64,000 bases of DNA from Cognatundibacterium rivi (GTDB lineage: Bacteria > Pseudomonadota > Gammaproteobacteria > Burkholderiales > Burkholderiaceae_D): NCBI RefSeq assembly GCF_018139565.1, contig NZ_JAGSPK010000005.1, positions 1 to 64,000 on the forward strand, read 5' to 3'. The notes below the pieces were generated by a model. It searched no databases, was not told the DNA's origin, and worked only from the letters and a program-made list of their open reading frames with translations. The position numbers and the translations under genes were made by a program. Positions 1 to 9,456 of this stretch are shown one piece after another; position 1 is the stretch's first letter, and every line of letters begins with the position of its first letter.

Positions 1-14
1 AATTGTTAAAGAAC
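1..14 (-). promoter_or_regulatory. boxA-like antitermination element of an rRNA leader
   Basis: Read on the minus strand the first bases give GTTCTTTAACAATT, close to the boxA antiterminator of bacterial rRNA leaders (core TGCTCTTTAACA). It lies about 85 bases downstream of a strong minus-strand promoter at 97-125, the arrangement expected between an rRNA promoter and a 16S gene. The 16S gene itself would lie beyond the left edge and is not seen, so the assignment is inference. Confidence 0.6.
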
Positions 15-96
15 CGCGAATCCTAAAATTCTTTTCCGCTTCACTCTTCCGAGTTTCGCTTCGCATCGTTGTGTGCGTCAGCAGCAGAGAAACGAG

Positions 97-125
97 ATTA
101 TGAAGCACTTCGCATTCACTGTCAA
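97..125 (-). promoter_or_regulatory. Strong sigma-70 promoter, probably of an rRNA operon leaving the window
   Basis: On the minus strand there is a perfect -35 TTGACA (120-125), a 17-base spacer and a -10 CATAAT (97-102, five of six consensus). A pyrimidine-rich start region follows, and a boxA-like element lies further downstream at 1-14. No protein gene reads left from here. The promoter quality plus boxA point to an rRNA (rrn) operon whose 16S gene is just outside the window. Confidence 0.7.
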
Positions 126-331
126 CTACCTTCATCCTTTCGCTTCGCTTTTCTTGCTTTCGCTAAAATAGCTGCCCAACTATGGGTAATTGGCTTGATA
201 TGGCAATTCCAGTTCTGGATAAGGCTTGCATGTTTGCCGCTTACAACTCAAAAATCTCGAGGCGGTCATTAATATTGAGAGTTCACACAGATGCAGTAAA
301 CTATTCAGCCTCTCCAAGCAAGACGGAAAAC

Positions 332-766
332 ATGATGATTTGGGATTACCCGCAGCCTTTCACGCTCAAGCTCACGCCAACAAGCAGCGACATCGATGGC
401 CTCCAACACACAAACAACGCCGTATATGTTCAATGGTGTGAAGTGATCGGTTGGGCGCACTCAGAACAACTGGGTCTCAGTCTCAACAACTATCAAGCAC
501 TGAATCGTGCGATGGCGATACGCCATGCCGCATACGATTATCTATTACCTTCAGTTATGGGCGACGAACTCATACTCGGCACCTGGATTGTTGCCAGCGA
601 CGGAAAGCTGAATATGGAAAGGCGTTTTCAATTGATCCGGGAAGCTGATGAGGCCGTAATTATGCGCGGTCAATGGAATCTGGTTTGCATAGAAATCAGT
701 ACTGGTAAAGCCAAAAGAATGCCCGCGGAATTTTGCGATATCTATCTGCCAGCAATTGCGAAATAA
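332..766 (+). CDS. Hot-dog fold acyl-CoA thioesterase (4HBT/YbgC-like)
   Basis: A 144-residue protein, the usual size of single-domain 4-hydroxybenzoyl-CoA-type thioesterases, which hydrolyse acyl-CoA thioesters in the cytoplasm. The segment at residues 20-36 (D-I-D-G-L-Q-H-x-N-N-A-x-Y-x-x-W) matches the family signature with its catalytic Asp and the G-x-x-H-x-N stretch at the start of the central helix. ATG at 332 or 335 was chosen because homology begins immediately after it; the frame stays open to 182, but that stretch overlaps the rRNA promoter region and has no family features. The acyl substrate cannot be told from sequence. It stands alone, followed by 357 bases without a gene. Confidence 0.8.
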   Translation: MMIWDYPQPFTLKLTPTSSDIDGLQHTNNAVYVQWCEVIGWAHSEQLGLSLNNYQALNRAMAIRHAAYDYLLPSVMGDELILGTWIVASDGKLNMERRFQLIREADEAVIMRGQWNLVCIEISTGKAKRMPAEFCDIYLPAIAK

Positions 767-1123
767 TGCATTGAGCAGAGCAACGAGCACTAACCGAAAA
801 CTTATCAAGTTCACATAAATTTACTTTTTACAAAAGTATTCTATGTAATCCTAACAGGCAATTATTAATAAAAATCACTATTCACGTTTGCTTTTGATCA
901 AAACAAATTCTGAGCGCAGTTGTTAGATTCAGTCGAGAGACGCCGAGATAACGACCAGGTGAAATAGTGATTAATTTAAATATGTTCGCCGAGTGATATC
1001 TTCGCCATCGCAACAAAAACAATAATAAATAATAGGGCTACTGAAAAACACAGATGTAAATCAGAAACAGAGAAGTAACTGAATCGGCGTACATACAGCA
1101 ACAAACATTTTTTAAGGTTCTTT
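767..1123. other. Intergenic region without a recognisable gene
   Basis: AT-rich stretch of 357 bases between the thioesterase and the diguanylate cyclase. It contains a 12-base perfect palindrome TTTTGATCAAAA at 892-903 that could be an operator, and presumably the promoter of the downstream gene. No RNA gene, strong terminator or clear -35/-10 pair was recognised. Confidence 0.5.
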
Positions 1124-3208
1124 ATGTTGATTCACACACCGACAATGTTTTTGGTGATCGTAACGACGAGCTTTACGCTGGCATTAGCAATTGCCTGGAT
1201 TTCGTATCGTAAAAATAATTCGCTGTTTAATCCGCTTTTCATGTGGTCGCTGGCTCTGGCTCTTCATGGTGCAGCCTATTTGCTATTCAGCTTGCGAGGC
1301 AACATCAATGATGTAGTTTCGATCGTCGTCGGCAATTCATTTCTTTCCGCTGGCTTTGCCGTGTTTGGTGAAGCCATTTATCGATTTCATGATGAAAAAC
1401 CAAACCGCTTAACTTTGTGGGTGCCAGTTGTATTTATCGCCCTCAGTTTTAGCATGCTGCTGGATAACCAACAAACTCGCCTGGTTATCAGCGCCCTGGT
1501 CTTTACTTTACAAAGTGCGGCCTTACTGGCATTTGCCATAAAGATGCGAAATAACACGATTGGACGCGGTCAATATATTATTGAAACAGGGCTGGTCTCA
1601 GTCATTGCAGCCATGGTCTTAAGAGTCGTCAGTTTTCTTATGGGGTCGATCAAATTAACATCGATCGCCGAATCCAATTCTATCCAGAGCTATACATTTA
1701 TAACGGTGCTGATCAGCCTGCTGTTACTCTCGATTGGGTTTGTTCTCATGACGCACGAGCGGGCAGAAAAACGCGCATTGGATAATCAGGCATTCACAAA
1801 ATTCAGCAATAAAATCCTTGATCTTCTTTCGCTTAACCGACCTCTCGAGGAAATTTTGAATGCCATCGTCAATGGCATTGAACGGCTTCATCCGGAAATG
1901 TTATGCAGTATCCTGTTACTTGATAAGCGCGGCAAATTCCTGAGCCGCATCTTTGCTCCCAGTCTGCCAGAGTTTTACAACAGCGCTATTCAAGGGGTTG
2001 AAATAGGTTTGGGCGTTGGCTCTTGTGGCACCGCTGCATATACAAAACAGCGGGTGATTGCAGAAAAAATTGCAACCCATCCTTACTGGGTCGCTTATAA
2101 AGAACTGGCACTACAAGCGGGGTTGGCATCATGCTGGTCACAGCCAGTGCTATCCTCCAACCAGAAAGTGCTTGGCACATTTGCCATTTATCACCACGAT
2201 GAACACGCCCCCGAGAGTAACGATATTGAGCTTATCGAAGCAGTTGCAAAACTAGCCAGCGTTGCCATTGAACGCAGTTCTTCCGTAGAACAACTCAGAG
2301 AAAGTGAGAAACATTATCGCTTGCTGATCGAAACGGCGAACGAAGGTATTTGTGTCGTCAATGACGGTATTTTGCGTTACGCCAACCCGAAACTCTGTGA
2401 GTTGACCGGGTATGACGCAAATATACTGACCAACAAATCCATCATCGACCTCATCTATCACGAAGATCAGGCGATGGTGATAGAGAATCAGAAGAAATTA
2501 CTCCAGACAACAGTCGACGATCTGAAATATGCTATCCGCATTTCGACCAGACACCGCGGCGTCCGCTGGTTTGAACTGAGCGGTGTCGCGTTCGAGTGGC
2601 ACGGCGACAATGCCAGCCTGAATTTCCTGACAGACATACATGACCGCAAGCTGATGGACGAAAAAATCCAGCAACTCGCTTATCTCGATGCATTAACACA
2701 ACTACCTAACCGGCGCTTACTGATAGAACATCTGAAGCAAGCATTAGCGCGGAATATACGCAATGCGAGTTATAGCGCACTGCTGTTTTTAGATCTGGAT
2801 AATTTCAAGCCGCTGAACGACAAGCACGGTCACAACGTTGGCGATATGTTGCTGATTGAGGTCGCACGTCGTCTGCAATTGTGCGTGCGTCAAACCGATA
2901 CCGTCGCCCGCTTTGGCGGTGATGAATTTGTGATACTGATTACCGACATGGATGCAGATGAATCAAGCGCGCACACACAGGCAGAAAATATCGCAAAAAA
3001 AATTCTATCTGCTGTGGCTGATCCTTATTTGCTACAGACTGACAACAACGGAACAACAATCACTGTCGAGCACCGATGCACAGCCAGTATCGGCGTCATC
3101 ACCTTTAATAATGGCGATAGCAGCGGTGAGAAATTATTAGATCGGGCAGATGCCGCAATGTATCGGGCAAAACAGGAAGGTCGCAACACCATCCGTTTTT
3201 ATGAATAA
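1124..3208 (+). CDS. Membrane diguanylate cyclase with GAF, PAS and GGDEF domains
   Basis: A 694-residue signalling protein predicted to make cyclic di-GMP from two GTP. The first ~215 residues form about seven hydrophobic segments (an integral membrane sensor), followed by a GAF-like domain (~235-390), a PAS domain (~395-520) and a C-terminal GGDEF domain. The active-site motif GGDEF is intact at residues 598-602, and an RxxD inhibitory I-site (RQTD, 589-592) lies exactly five residues before it, so the enzyme should be active and product-inhibited. The ATG at 1124 has a modest AAGG ribosome site. It is monocistronic and convergent with the histidine kinase gene that follows. The input signal is unknown. 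Confidence 0.9.
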   Translation: MLIHTPTMFLVIVTTSFTLALAIAWISYRKNNSLFNPLFMWSLALALHGAAYLLFSLRGNINDVVSIVVGNSFLSAGFAVFGEAIYRFHDEKPNRLTLWVPVVFIALSFSMLLDNQQTRLVISALVFTLQSAALLAFAIKMRNNTIGRGQYIIETGLVSVIAAMVLRVVSFLMGSIKLTSIAESNSIQSYTFITVLISLLLLSIGFVLMTHERAEKRALDNQAFTKFSNKILDLLSLNRPLEEILNAIVNGIERLHPEMLCSILLLDKRGKFLSRIFAPSLPEFYNSAIQGVEIGLGVGSCGTAAYTKQRVIAEKIATHPYWVAYKELALQAGLASCWSQPVLSSNQKVLGTFAIYHHDEHAPESNDIELIEAVAKLASVAIERSSSVEQLRESEKHYRLLIETANEGICVVNDGILRYANPKLCELTGYDANILTNKSIIDLIYHEDQAMVIENQKKLLQTTVDDLKYAIRISTRHRGVRWFELSGVAFEWHGDNASLNFLTDIHDRKLMDEKIQQLAYLDALTQLPNRRLLIEHLKQALARNIRNASYSALLFLDLDNFKPLNDKHGHNVGDMLLIEVARRLQLCVRQTDTVARFGGDEFVILITDMDADESSAHTQAENIAKKILSAVADPYLLQTDNNGTTITVEHRCTASIGVITFNNGDSSGEKLLDRADAAMYRAKQEGRNTIRFYE

Positions 3209-3438
3209 GCTGTGAGTGCGCTTGTCTGATTCAGAATTTCAGCTGGGGAAACGCCTAACTGCATGAGTCCGGGTTGAAATAAGCGTTCAGGCACAGGTCT
3301 TCTGATGCAGACACAATAAAATTTGTGCCAATTCAGCACCTGTGCAGCAATCACGATAGCCGCCTTTTTTCTGCATTTATTACCTCGGTAATTACATCAA
3401 TACACGCAACAGATTAAAACCCTGCAAGTTCCCATCTT

Positions 3439-6384
3439 TCATCTGGAAAGCGTTTCGTTTTCAACAGAGTATGCCTTGTATTTATTCAGCACTTCAGCAA
3501 TAACACTCATCAACTTTTCACCTCTCACCGGCTTGGATATGTACCCATCCATACCCGCATTCAGACATAATTCCTTATCCTCGCTCATGGCATTCGCCGT
3601 CATAGCAATAATCGGAATATGGCCGCCACTGACACGTTCCTTGTTTCGTATATTCACGGTCGCCTCAACCCCACCCATGACAGGCATTTGCATGTCCATC
3701 AAGATCAGATCAAATATCCGCTGATCAAGCAATTCCAGCGCGAGCGCACCGTTGCCACACACCTGTATCTGATGTCCGGCCTTTTCCAGAATAACGGTTG
3801 CAATGCGCTGATTTATTTCGTTATCTTCAACCAACAAAATGCTCAGGTGGCTTTGTTGTTGCAACTGATCTTCCGCGGAATTTTCAGCAGAAGATAAGGC
3901 TCGTACATCACGATCAATCAATAACTGACCGATAGCCGCTTTTAACTCCATCATTGAAAACGGCTTATTCAGATAAGCTAAATTCATCGACTGGCAAATA
4001 TCAATGTCCTGAGGCGTCAACGCCGACGTCAGCAGCAATATTTTCGGCATTTTTTTCGGCTGCGCCTTATCGCCAACCGCGTTGCATGTCTTGATCAGCT
4101 CAAAGCTGTTCCTATCGGACATGTGTGCATCCAACACCAGTAAATCAATTTCTCGCCCGGCATCAGCGAGTTTGACAAACGCATCCAAAAACGTCTGACC
4201 ATTGCAAGCCTGTGTGACTTGCATCCCAGATTGACGCAAAGCATCTGCCATCAGATTCAAGTGGGTTTGATTGTCATCCGCAACCAGTACCTGCAAATCT
4301 TGGAACAAGGTTTGGGGTAGTAAGCGGCTGGCGTCGGGCGCGGATTGGAATGGCAAAGTAAAACTAAATTTACTACCAATGCCAACTTTACTTTCAACAG
4401 ACAAGGTTCCGCCCATCAGCTCGACCAGACGGGAAGAAATAGACAGTCCCAAACCTGTTCCACCATATTTACGGGTGATCGAATTATCCGCCTGGGAAAA
4501 TAAATCAAAGATACTTCTGATTTTGTCTTCAGCAATACCTATGCCGGTGTCGATAATATTGAAATACAAATCAGCCTGTCGCCGCTCATGCTGCGTATAT
4601 CGCACCTGAACGATGATCTCACCTTTCGTGGTGAATTTAATCGCATTGCCAAGGATATTGAGTAAGATTTGTTTCAGTCTGCCAGCATCACCGATCACAA
4701 ACCGGCAGATATCTGGCTGAATATCCAGAATCAATTCAACGCCTTTTTTTTCTGCCTGCAAACCAAGCGGCTTAATCACCTCATCCAGTACCCGGAATAA
4801 ATCGAAATTCAGGCTTTCAAGATCAATCTTACCTGCATCAATTTTCGATGAATCGAGAATATCGTTGATCAGCACCAGCAAAGAATCTGCCGATGCTTTG
4901 ATCATATTCACATATTCTCTTTGCTGCGGATTTAATTCCGTCTCCAGAACCAGCTCTGTCATTCCAATCACGCCATTCATCGGGGTGCGGATCTCATGCG
5001 ACATTGAGGCAAGGAACAAGCTTTTAGCAACATTGGCTGCCTCAGCCAATTCCTTCGCTTTCATTAATTCTGCTTCATGTTGCTTTTGCTCTGTAATATC
5101 CTGAACGATCCCCATCACTCTCATGGGCTGTTGTTCATCCGGCTTGTTCATTTTTCCGATTGCCAGTATCCATCTTTCTGCACCGTCTGTCGGTCTGATG
5201 ATTCTGTATTCCCTTCGGAAAGTACCACTATTGAGCCGGACTTCGCGCATCGTCTTACGTTCATCTTCAAGGTCAGATGGATGAAGCAGCTTCAACCAGG
5301 CATCATAGGTTTTATCCGTATCGGGAGTAAGGCCAAATATCTCATCCATATTTGGCGAACTCTCAAAACGAAAAGTATTCAGATCAAAAGAGTAACTGCC
5401 AATACGCCCGACTTCTTGCGATTGCCGCAAAATTTCTTCCCGCTCTTCCAGCTTCAACTGTGCAGTATTTTTTTCGTTAAACGCCCGAAATAACATGAAA
5501 AACAGCAAAGCGCTGATCAGGCTGAAGACGCTCGCAATAACCAGAACATTTCTCTTTGTGACCTGATACGGTACCAAGATGCCAGCGACAGATTCTCCGG
5601 TGATAAAGATCATCTGATATTCAGGCAAGCGCTGGTAACCGTAGATACGCTCTACGCCGTCTATTCTGGAGATAAGCTGAAAATTTCCCTGAGAAGGAAT
5701 CCGGTCGTCTACAAACCGACTGACATCAATCATTATTCCTTTGCTCAGATCAATATCCGGTGAGCGAGCCACTACAAAGCCATTTTCTCTCGCCACAGTA
5801 ATAGTAGCGTTGGAATTAATTTTTTCTGCAAATTTAGTGAACATATCGGGGCTGACAGAAATCACCAGAACACCGTTGAACTGTCCATCTTTGAAGATAG
5901 GCCGCGTAAACTGTATCGACCATTTTCCCGAAATTTTCCCCTTCAATGGCTTGCTGATAAAAAAATTGTCTTTATCCGGTGCAAGTTGATGAACACGAAA
6001 ATGTTCACGCTCGCTCAGATCGACACGCTCAGTTGGTTTGGCCAGATTCGAAAACTGCATAATGCCATCTTTATCAATGACGGCGACCTGAAAAGAAATG
6101 TCGTGAATAATGTCCTGCCGATGCTGAACCAATTCGGCGAACTCCTTCCAATCGCCCCGCCACGCTCTGCGAAGATCCAGCAGCGCCTCATTGAGACGCT
6201 TGATATTGGATGAAGAGTATTCCGCAAAAATCTGTGCTTCCTCGGTGTTACGTATCTTTGCCTCGTTGAATACTGATTGATAACTGCGATTCATCTCATA
6301 AAAAGCAACAACCCACACCAATATCAACATCAGAACGAATAACAAAAAAAGTTGTAGCCGCAAACGCTTTTTTGCCGTTTTCAT
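3439..6384 (-). CDS. Hybrid sensor histidine kinase: Cache-like sensor, PAS, HisKA/HATPase, two receivers
   Basis: A 981-residue inner-membrane kinase. A transmembrane helix at ~10-30 and a second at ~280-305 bracket a periplasmic segment resembling a double-Cache sensor. Then come a PAS domain with PAC-like end (~325-440), the phospho-acceptor H-box (S-H-E-I-R-T-P, His463), a HATPase with N and G boxes, and two receivers with acceptor aspartates at Asp752 and Asp897. Architecture matches BarA/ArcB-like phosphorelay kinases, but no C-terminal Hpt domain is visible, so phosphate must pass to a separate Hpt protein or the second receiver acts as output. No response regulator gene adjoins; the ligand is unknown. 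Confidence 0.9.
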   Translation of the reverse strand: MKTAKKRLRLQLFLLFVLMLILVWVVAFYEMNRSYQSVFNEAKIRNTEEAQIFAEYSSSNIKRLNEALLDLRRAWRGDWKEFAELVQHRQDIIHDISFQVAVIDKDGIMQFSNLAKPTERVDLSEREHFRVHQLAPDKDNFFISKPLKGKISGKWSIQFTRPIFKDGQFNGVLVISVSPDMFTKFAEKINSNATITVARENGFVVARSPDIDLSKGIMIDVSRFVDDRIPSQGNFQLISRIDGVERIYGYQRLPEYQMIFITGESVAGILVPYQVTKRNVLVIASVFSLISALLFFMLFRAFNEKNTAQLKLEEREEILRQSQEVGRIGSYSFDLNTFRFESSPNMDEIFGLTPDTDKTYDAWLKLLHPSDLEDERKTMREVRLNSGTFRREYRIIRPTDGAERWILAIGKMNKPDEQQPMRVMGIVQDITEQKQHEAELMKAKELAEAANVAKSLFLASMSHEIRTPMNGVIGMTELVLETELNPQQREYVNMIKASADSLLVLINDILDSSKIDAGKIDLESLNFDLFRVLDEVIKPLGLQAEKKGVELILDIQPDICRFVIGDAGRLKQILLNILGNAIKFTTKGEIIVQVRYTQHERRQADLYFNIIDTGIGIAEDKIRSIFDLFSQADNSITRKYGGTGLGLSISSRLVELMGGTLSVESKVGIGSKFSFTLPFQSAPDASRLLPQTLFQDLQVLVADDNQTHLNLMADALRQSGMQVTQACNGQTFLDAFVKLADAGREIDLLVLDAHMSDRNSFELIKTCNAVGDKAQPKKMPKILLLTSALTPQDIDICQSMNLAYLNKPFSMMELKAAIGQLLIDRDVRALSSAENSAEDQLQQQSHLSILLVEDNEINQRIATVILEKAGHQIQVCGNGALALELLDQRIFDLILMDMQMPVMGGVEATVNIRNKERVSGGHIPIIAMTANAMSEDKELCLNAGMDGYISKPVRGEKLMSVIAEVLNKYKAYSVENETLSR

Positions 6385-6623
6385 GATGAGTGATAACCGT
6401 ATGATATTGAGGTAAGAGTGGTTGAAATGACGTCAGAAGGCGATGCTCAATGCAGATGAAATTCTGTATAACTAAGCGATCCAACAAAACTAAAAGAGAA
6501 CTCAAAAGAGAATAATGAGCGCCTGATTACTGCCGCAGGTTAGCATGAAATTTCGACCTGAAAATGGTGCTTAATCATTATTTACATTCCTGATAGCAAC
6601 ACATTCAGTATGCAGATACAAGC

Positions 6624-8189
6624 TTAAGAATCAAGCTGCAAGCTGATCTGGCGCGCTGCATCCAATACCGCTATCGCTTTGGCAATAATTTCGTCTGCTT
6701 TATTGCCGCCACCATTAATTTCATTCACATCGCTCAATGCCGCCGTGATGAGGCGTGCACTCAGGCACAGGCGCAAGGCACTGACAGGAATCTGCTGCTG
6801 GACGCCACAAGTCACGGGTTGCCCCACTTGCATTTGCTTTTCATTTTGTAAGCGACGGTACACCGACATGGTCTGCTCACGACTTAATGGCACACCGGAT
6901 GCGTGATGTAATACAAACGGAAAAATCGTCGGCCATTGATCCCAGCCAGGCGTTGCCGCTAACACTTGTCTGTCGGGCATAGGAACCGGTAACAACGTCA
7001 GACCGGGATGCGCATCAAAATACGTCAATACCGCATGGCGGAAGGCTTGCACAAACTGATTGATCGCGTCGTCAGACAAACTGCGGAATGCCCGCAATTC
7101 TGCCATCGCGGCCACCCAGCGTACCAGTAATCCGACATTCGCCTTCTTTTGCAAATCTTCCATCCCAGTCCAGGATGCAGGCCAGTCGGCACGACTGGAA
7201 TACGCATACAAACCTGCCGGCGCGGTTTGTTGCCGGTATCTGATTACCGCATCCGAAGGGAAAAATAAGGCACCTGAAAAACTGGGGCCAGAGATAAATT
7301 TTGATCCGGTCACCGCAACTAAAAACTGCTGTTCCAGATAAGCGTTCAGCGTCGCATTGGTCAGCCTGAACTGGCAGGCATCAACCAGCACCTCAAGCTG
7401 ATCGGGAAATTGATTCCGTAAGGTCAATGCACATTGCACAGACGGCCCTATCATGCCGGTTTTGGTCACGTCAGCCAACACCAGCAACACGCGCTTATTC
7501 TGACCACACGCGGTGGTGATCAGCAACTCGATTTCTTTGTCAATCTCATCGGCAGTGCGCGGCTCTCCATCTGCGTCGCGCAACGCGACGTTGACCAATT
7601 CAGAGGCTACAGCCTGTCCCACTTGCTGCCCGGGATTCACGGGCTCACCCAGCGCTGCACAATCGCTGAAATGCAAACCCTGCAACGCCGCTGGCACCGA
7701 ACTTCCGGTCTCACCCGGCTCCACCATCACTATCAGCGAAGGGGTGGACGATGCACCAGCAAATAACTGTGAAGCGATTAAATGCAAATCGGTGCCGGAG
7801 GCGGCAAATACGACATCCACCGCATCGCCGGTCTGACACAACTGCTTTAATTCCTGACGCAGGTTCTGCATTTCTTGTTCATACACGGAATACAGCGAAG
7901 ACTGCGAGGACTCCATTTCGTCGCGATACGCTTGCACGATCTTCTGATAGACATCATCTGCCGCAGCAAAACCGTGTTGAGAAATCGTTGATGCAGTTGC
8001 CGAGCCAAATGCAAACAAGCTCTCTTCGGCACTTTGCGGCGCGACGCTACAGCCGTACTTATTTACACCATGCGTATCCAGCGCGATGCGCGAATCACCG
8101 CCATTCACCAGCAATTGCGCCAGCGACGGAATCTTCGTGCCAGACGCGCATGCAGGTCTCACAGCAGATGACATAGCATCGTTGCTCAT
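6624..8189 (-). CDS. Class V aminotransferase-like PLP-dependent enzyme
   Basis: A 521-residue fold-type I PLP protein. The cofactor-binding signatures are visible: Asp270 and Gln273 in V-D-A-C-Q-F-R (the D-A-x-Q motif contacting the PLP ring) and the Schiff-base Lys297 in G-S-K-F-I-S-G-P followed by S-F-S-G, as in cysteine desulfurase/aminotransferase class V enzymes. The N-terminus carries N-K-Y-G-C-S-x-x-P, resembling a substrate-loop motif of the same class. The specific reaction is not recognisable. It is the third gene of a tight operon: its ATG overlaps the TGA of the ATP-grasp gene by four bases, implying translational coupling. It probably modifies or breaks down the same small molecule as its two partners. 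Confidence 0.75.
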   Translation of the reverse strand: MSNDAMSSAVRPACASGTKIPSLAQLLVNGGDSRIALDTHGVNKYGCSVAPQSAEESLFAFGSATASTISQHGFAAADDVYQKIVQAYRDEMESSQSSLYSVYEQEMQNLRQELKQLCQTGDAVDVVFAASGTDLHLIASQLFAGASSTPSLIVMVEPGETGSSVPAALQGLHFSDCAALGEPVNPGQQVGQAVASELVNVALRDADGEPRTADEIDKEIELLITTACGQNKRVLLVLADVTKTGMIGPSVQCALTLRNQFPDQLEVLVDACQFRLTNATLNAYLEQQFLVAVTGSKFISGPSFSGALFFPSDAVIRYRQQTAPAGLYAYSSRADWPASWTGMEDLQKKANVGLLVRWVAAMAELRAFRSLSDDAINQFVQAFRHAVLTYFDAHPGLTLLPVPMPDRQVLAATPGWDQWPTIFPFVLHHASGVPLSREQTMSVYRRLQNEKQMQVGQPVTCGVQQQIPVSALRLCLSARLITAALSDVNEINGGGNKADEIIAKAIAVLDAARQISLQLDS

Positions 8190-9442
8190 GCGTCGTCTGA
8201 AGACTGCAGACCCAATGCCGCGGTGGATGCACGCTTGATTAACAAATCTCTGAATGCCGCAAACAGTTTTTTCATCGTCGCCTGTTTATAGGGAAACATC
8301 TCCACCGGATCCATTGCATGCACTATCATGTCGCTATCCACTTCAAATATCAGCAGCTTACCGTCCGGCGTTTCGCCACAATCAATGCCGACATAATCCA
8401 AGCCCAATTTATCGTAAATTTCTTGCAGCGCCAGTGTATGACGCGGCACAAATTCCGTATCAAAACTTGCCATAAAGCGCTGTTCTTCCGCGCGCTTTTC
8501 AGCACTTTCTGCCATACCGGCATTCAGATAATGAATCATCCAATGCTGAGAAATACCCATGTGCGCAATATACGGTTTGCCGTCAATCAGCATGACACGG
8601 TATTTTCTGAACTGGCCATCGGCGCTGCGATAGTCAACAAAGCGGGCGATGTAGAATTCGTCACTCTGTATTTCCTGCAGATACGCTGCGATTTCTGCTG
8701 GTGACACCAGCTTCTCAAGACCATGACCCGCATGTGAATCGAGTGGCCGCACGATGATGGGAAAATCATCACCGGGCAATAAATCGCTGACAGATAATTC
8801 ACCACGCCCGATTTGCTCCAGCATCTGACGGCTGATCCGGCGTGACATCGGCATTTCAACACCACGCGCCGCTTGCAATTGCAGATACGCGCGGTCACGT
8901 CCCAGATGGGCAATACGTTCCGGCTGATTGATCACAGGGCGCGGCCATTGTGAGATGATTTCCTGCAAATCGAGCAGCAGAGCATGCTTGGCGTCGGCCT
9001 CGCCAATCGCCACAAACATCACATCATGTTCAGGCAATTGCTCCAGCGCAGGAATGCCCTGCCCCACGTACAACAAATCCAGATCGATATCCGAATCCTC
9101 CACCAGAAAATCGACTGGCGTATTCGCCATCAGATCACCGTCAGTCAACAGCGCCAGCAATTTGATTTTTGCCGGATGCGCCGCGGGTACCGAATACAAA
9201 GGCTGCTTTTTTAACGCTTCCATTTGTGTGGTTGCTGCCAACTCAGCGTGGCCGAGCAAGAGCAGCACCGTCGATAAATCCAGCATCGCGTTCGCATCGT
9301 CTGGATACTGCTGCGCCCGCGCAATCAAACTGTTTGCCAGCGGTTTTAAATCTTCCCCGGCAAATGCCCGCCGCATCAAAGGTGCGAGGCCGGTGTACGA
9401 ACTATGTTGAGAACTTTGCTGCGCTTCGTTAAGAGTCGTCAT
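8186..9442 (-). CDS. ATP-grasp ligase with TPR-like N-terminus, unknown substrate
   Basis: A 418-residue protein. Residues ~20-95 look like tetratricopeptide helices; the rest resembles a RimK/glutathione synthetase-type ATP-grasp fold, with the nucleotide-binding segment I-I-V-R-P-L-D-S-H-A-G-H-G and the late Mg-binding segment F-E-V-D-S-D-M. Such enzymes join a carboxylate to an amine through an acyl-phosphate. It sits between two PLP enzymes: 14 bases after the decarboxylase gene and overlapping the class V enzyme gene by four. A carboxylate-amine ligation of an amine made by the decarboxylase is a reasonable inference, but no substrate can be named. No precursor peptide gene was seen in the operon. 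Confidence 0.75.
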   Translation of the reverse strand: MTTLNEAQQSSQHSSYTGLAPLMRRAFAGEDLKPLANSLIARAQQYPDDANAMLDLSTVLLLLGHAELAATTQMEALKKQPLYSVPAAHPAKIKLLALLTDGDLMANTPVDFLVEDSDIDLDLLYVGQGIPALEQLPEHDVMFVAIGEADAKHALLLDLQEIISQWPRPVINQPERIAHLGRDRAYLQLQAARGVEMPMSRRISRQMLEQIGRGELSVSDLLPGDDFPIIVRPLDSHAGHGLEKLVSPAEIAAYLQEIQSDEFYIARFVDYRSADGQFRKYRVMLIDGKPYIAHMGISQHWMIHYLNAGMAESAEKRAEEQRFMASFDTEFVPRHTLALQEIYDKLGLDYVGIDCGETPDGKLLIFEVDSDMIVHAMDPVEMFPYKQATMKKLFAAFRDLLIKRASTAALGLQSSDDA

Positions 9443-9456
9443 ATCTGAAACCAGGT

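Noticed and set aside
69-272. Short open frame at the left edge
   Set aside because: It overlaps the rRNA-type promoter and leader on the other strand and shows no domain or ribosome site.
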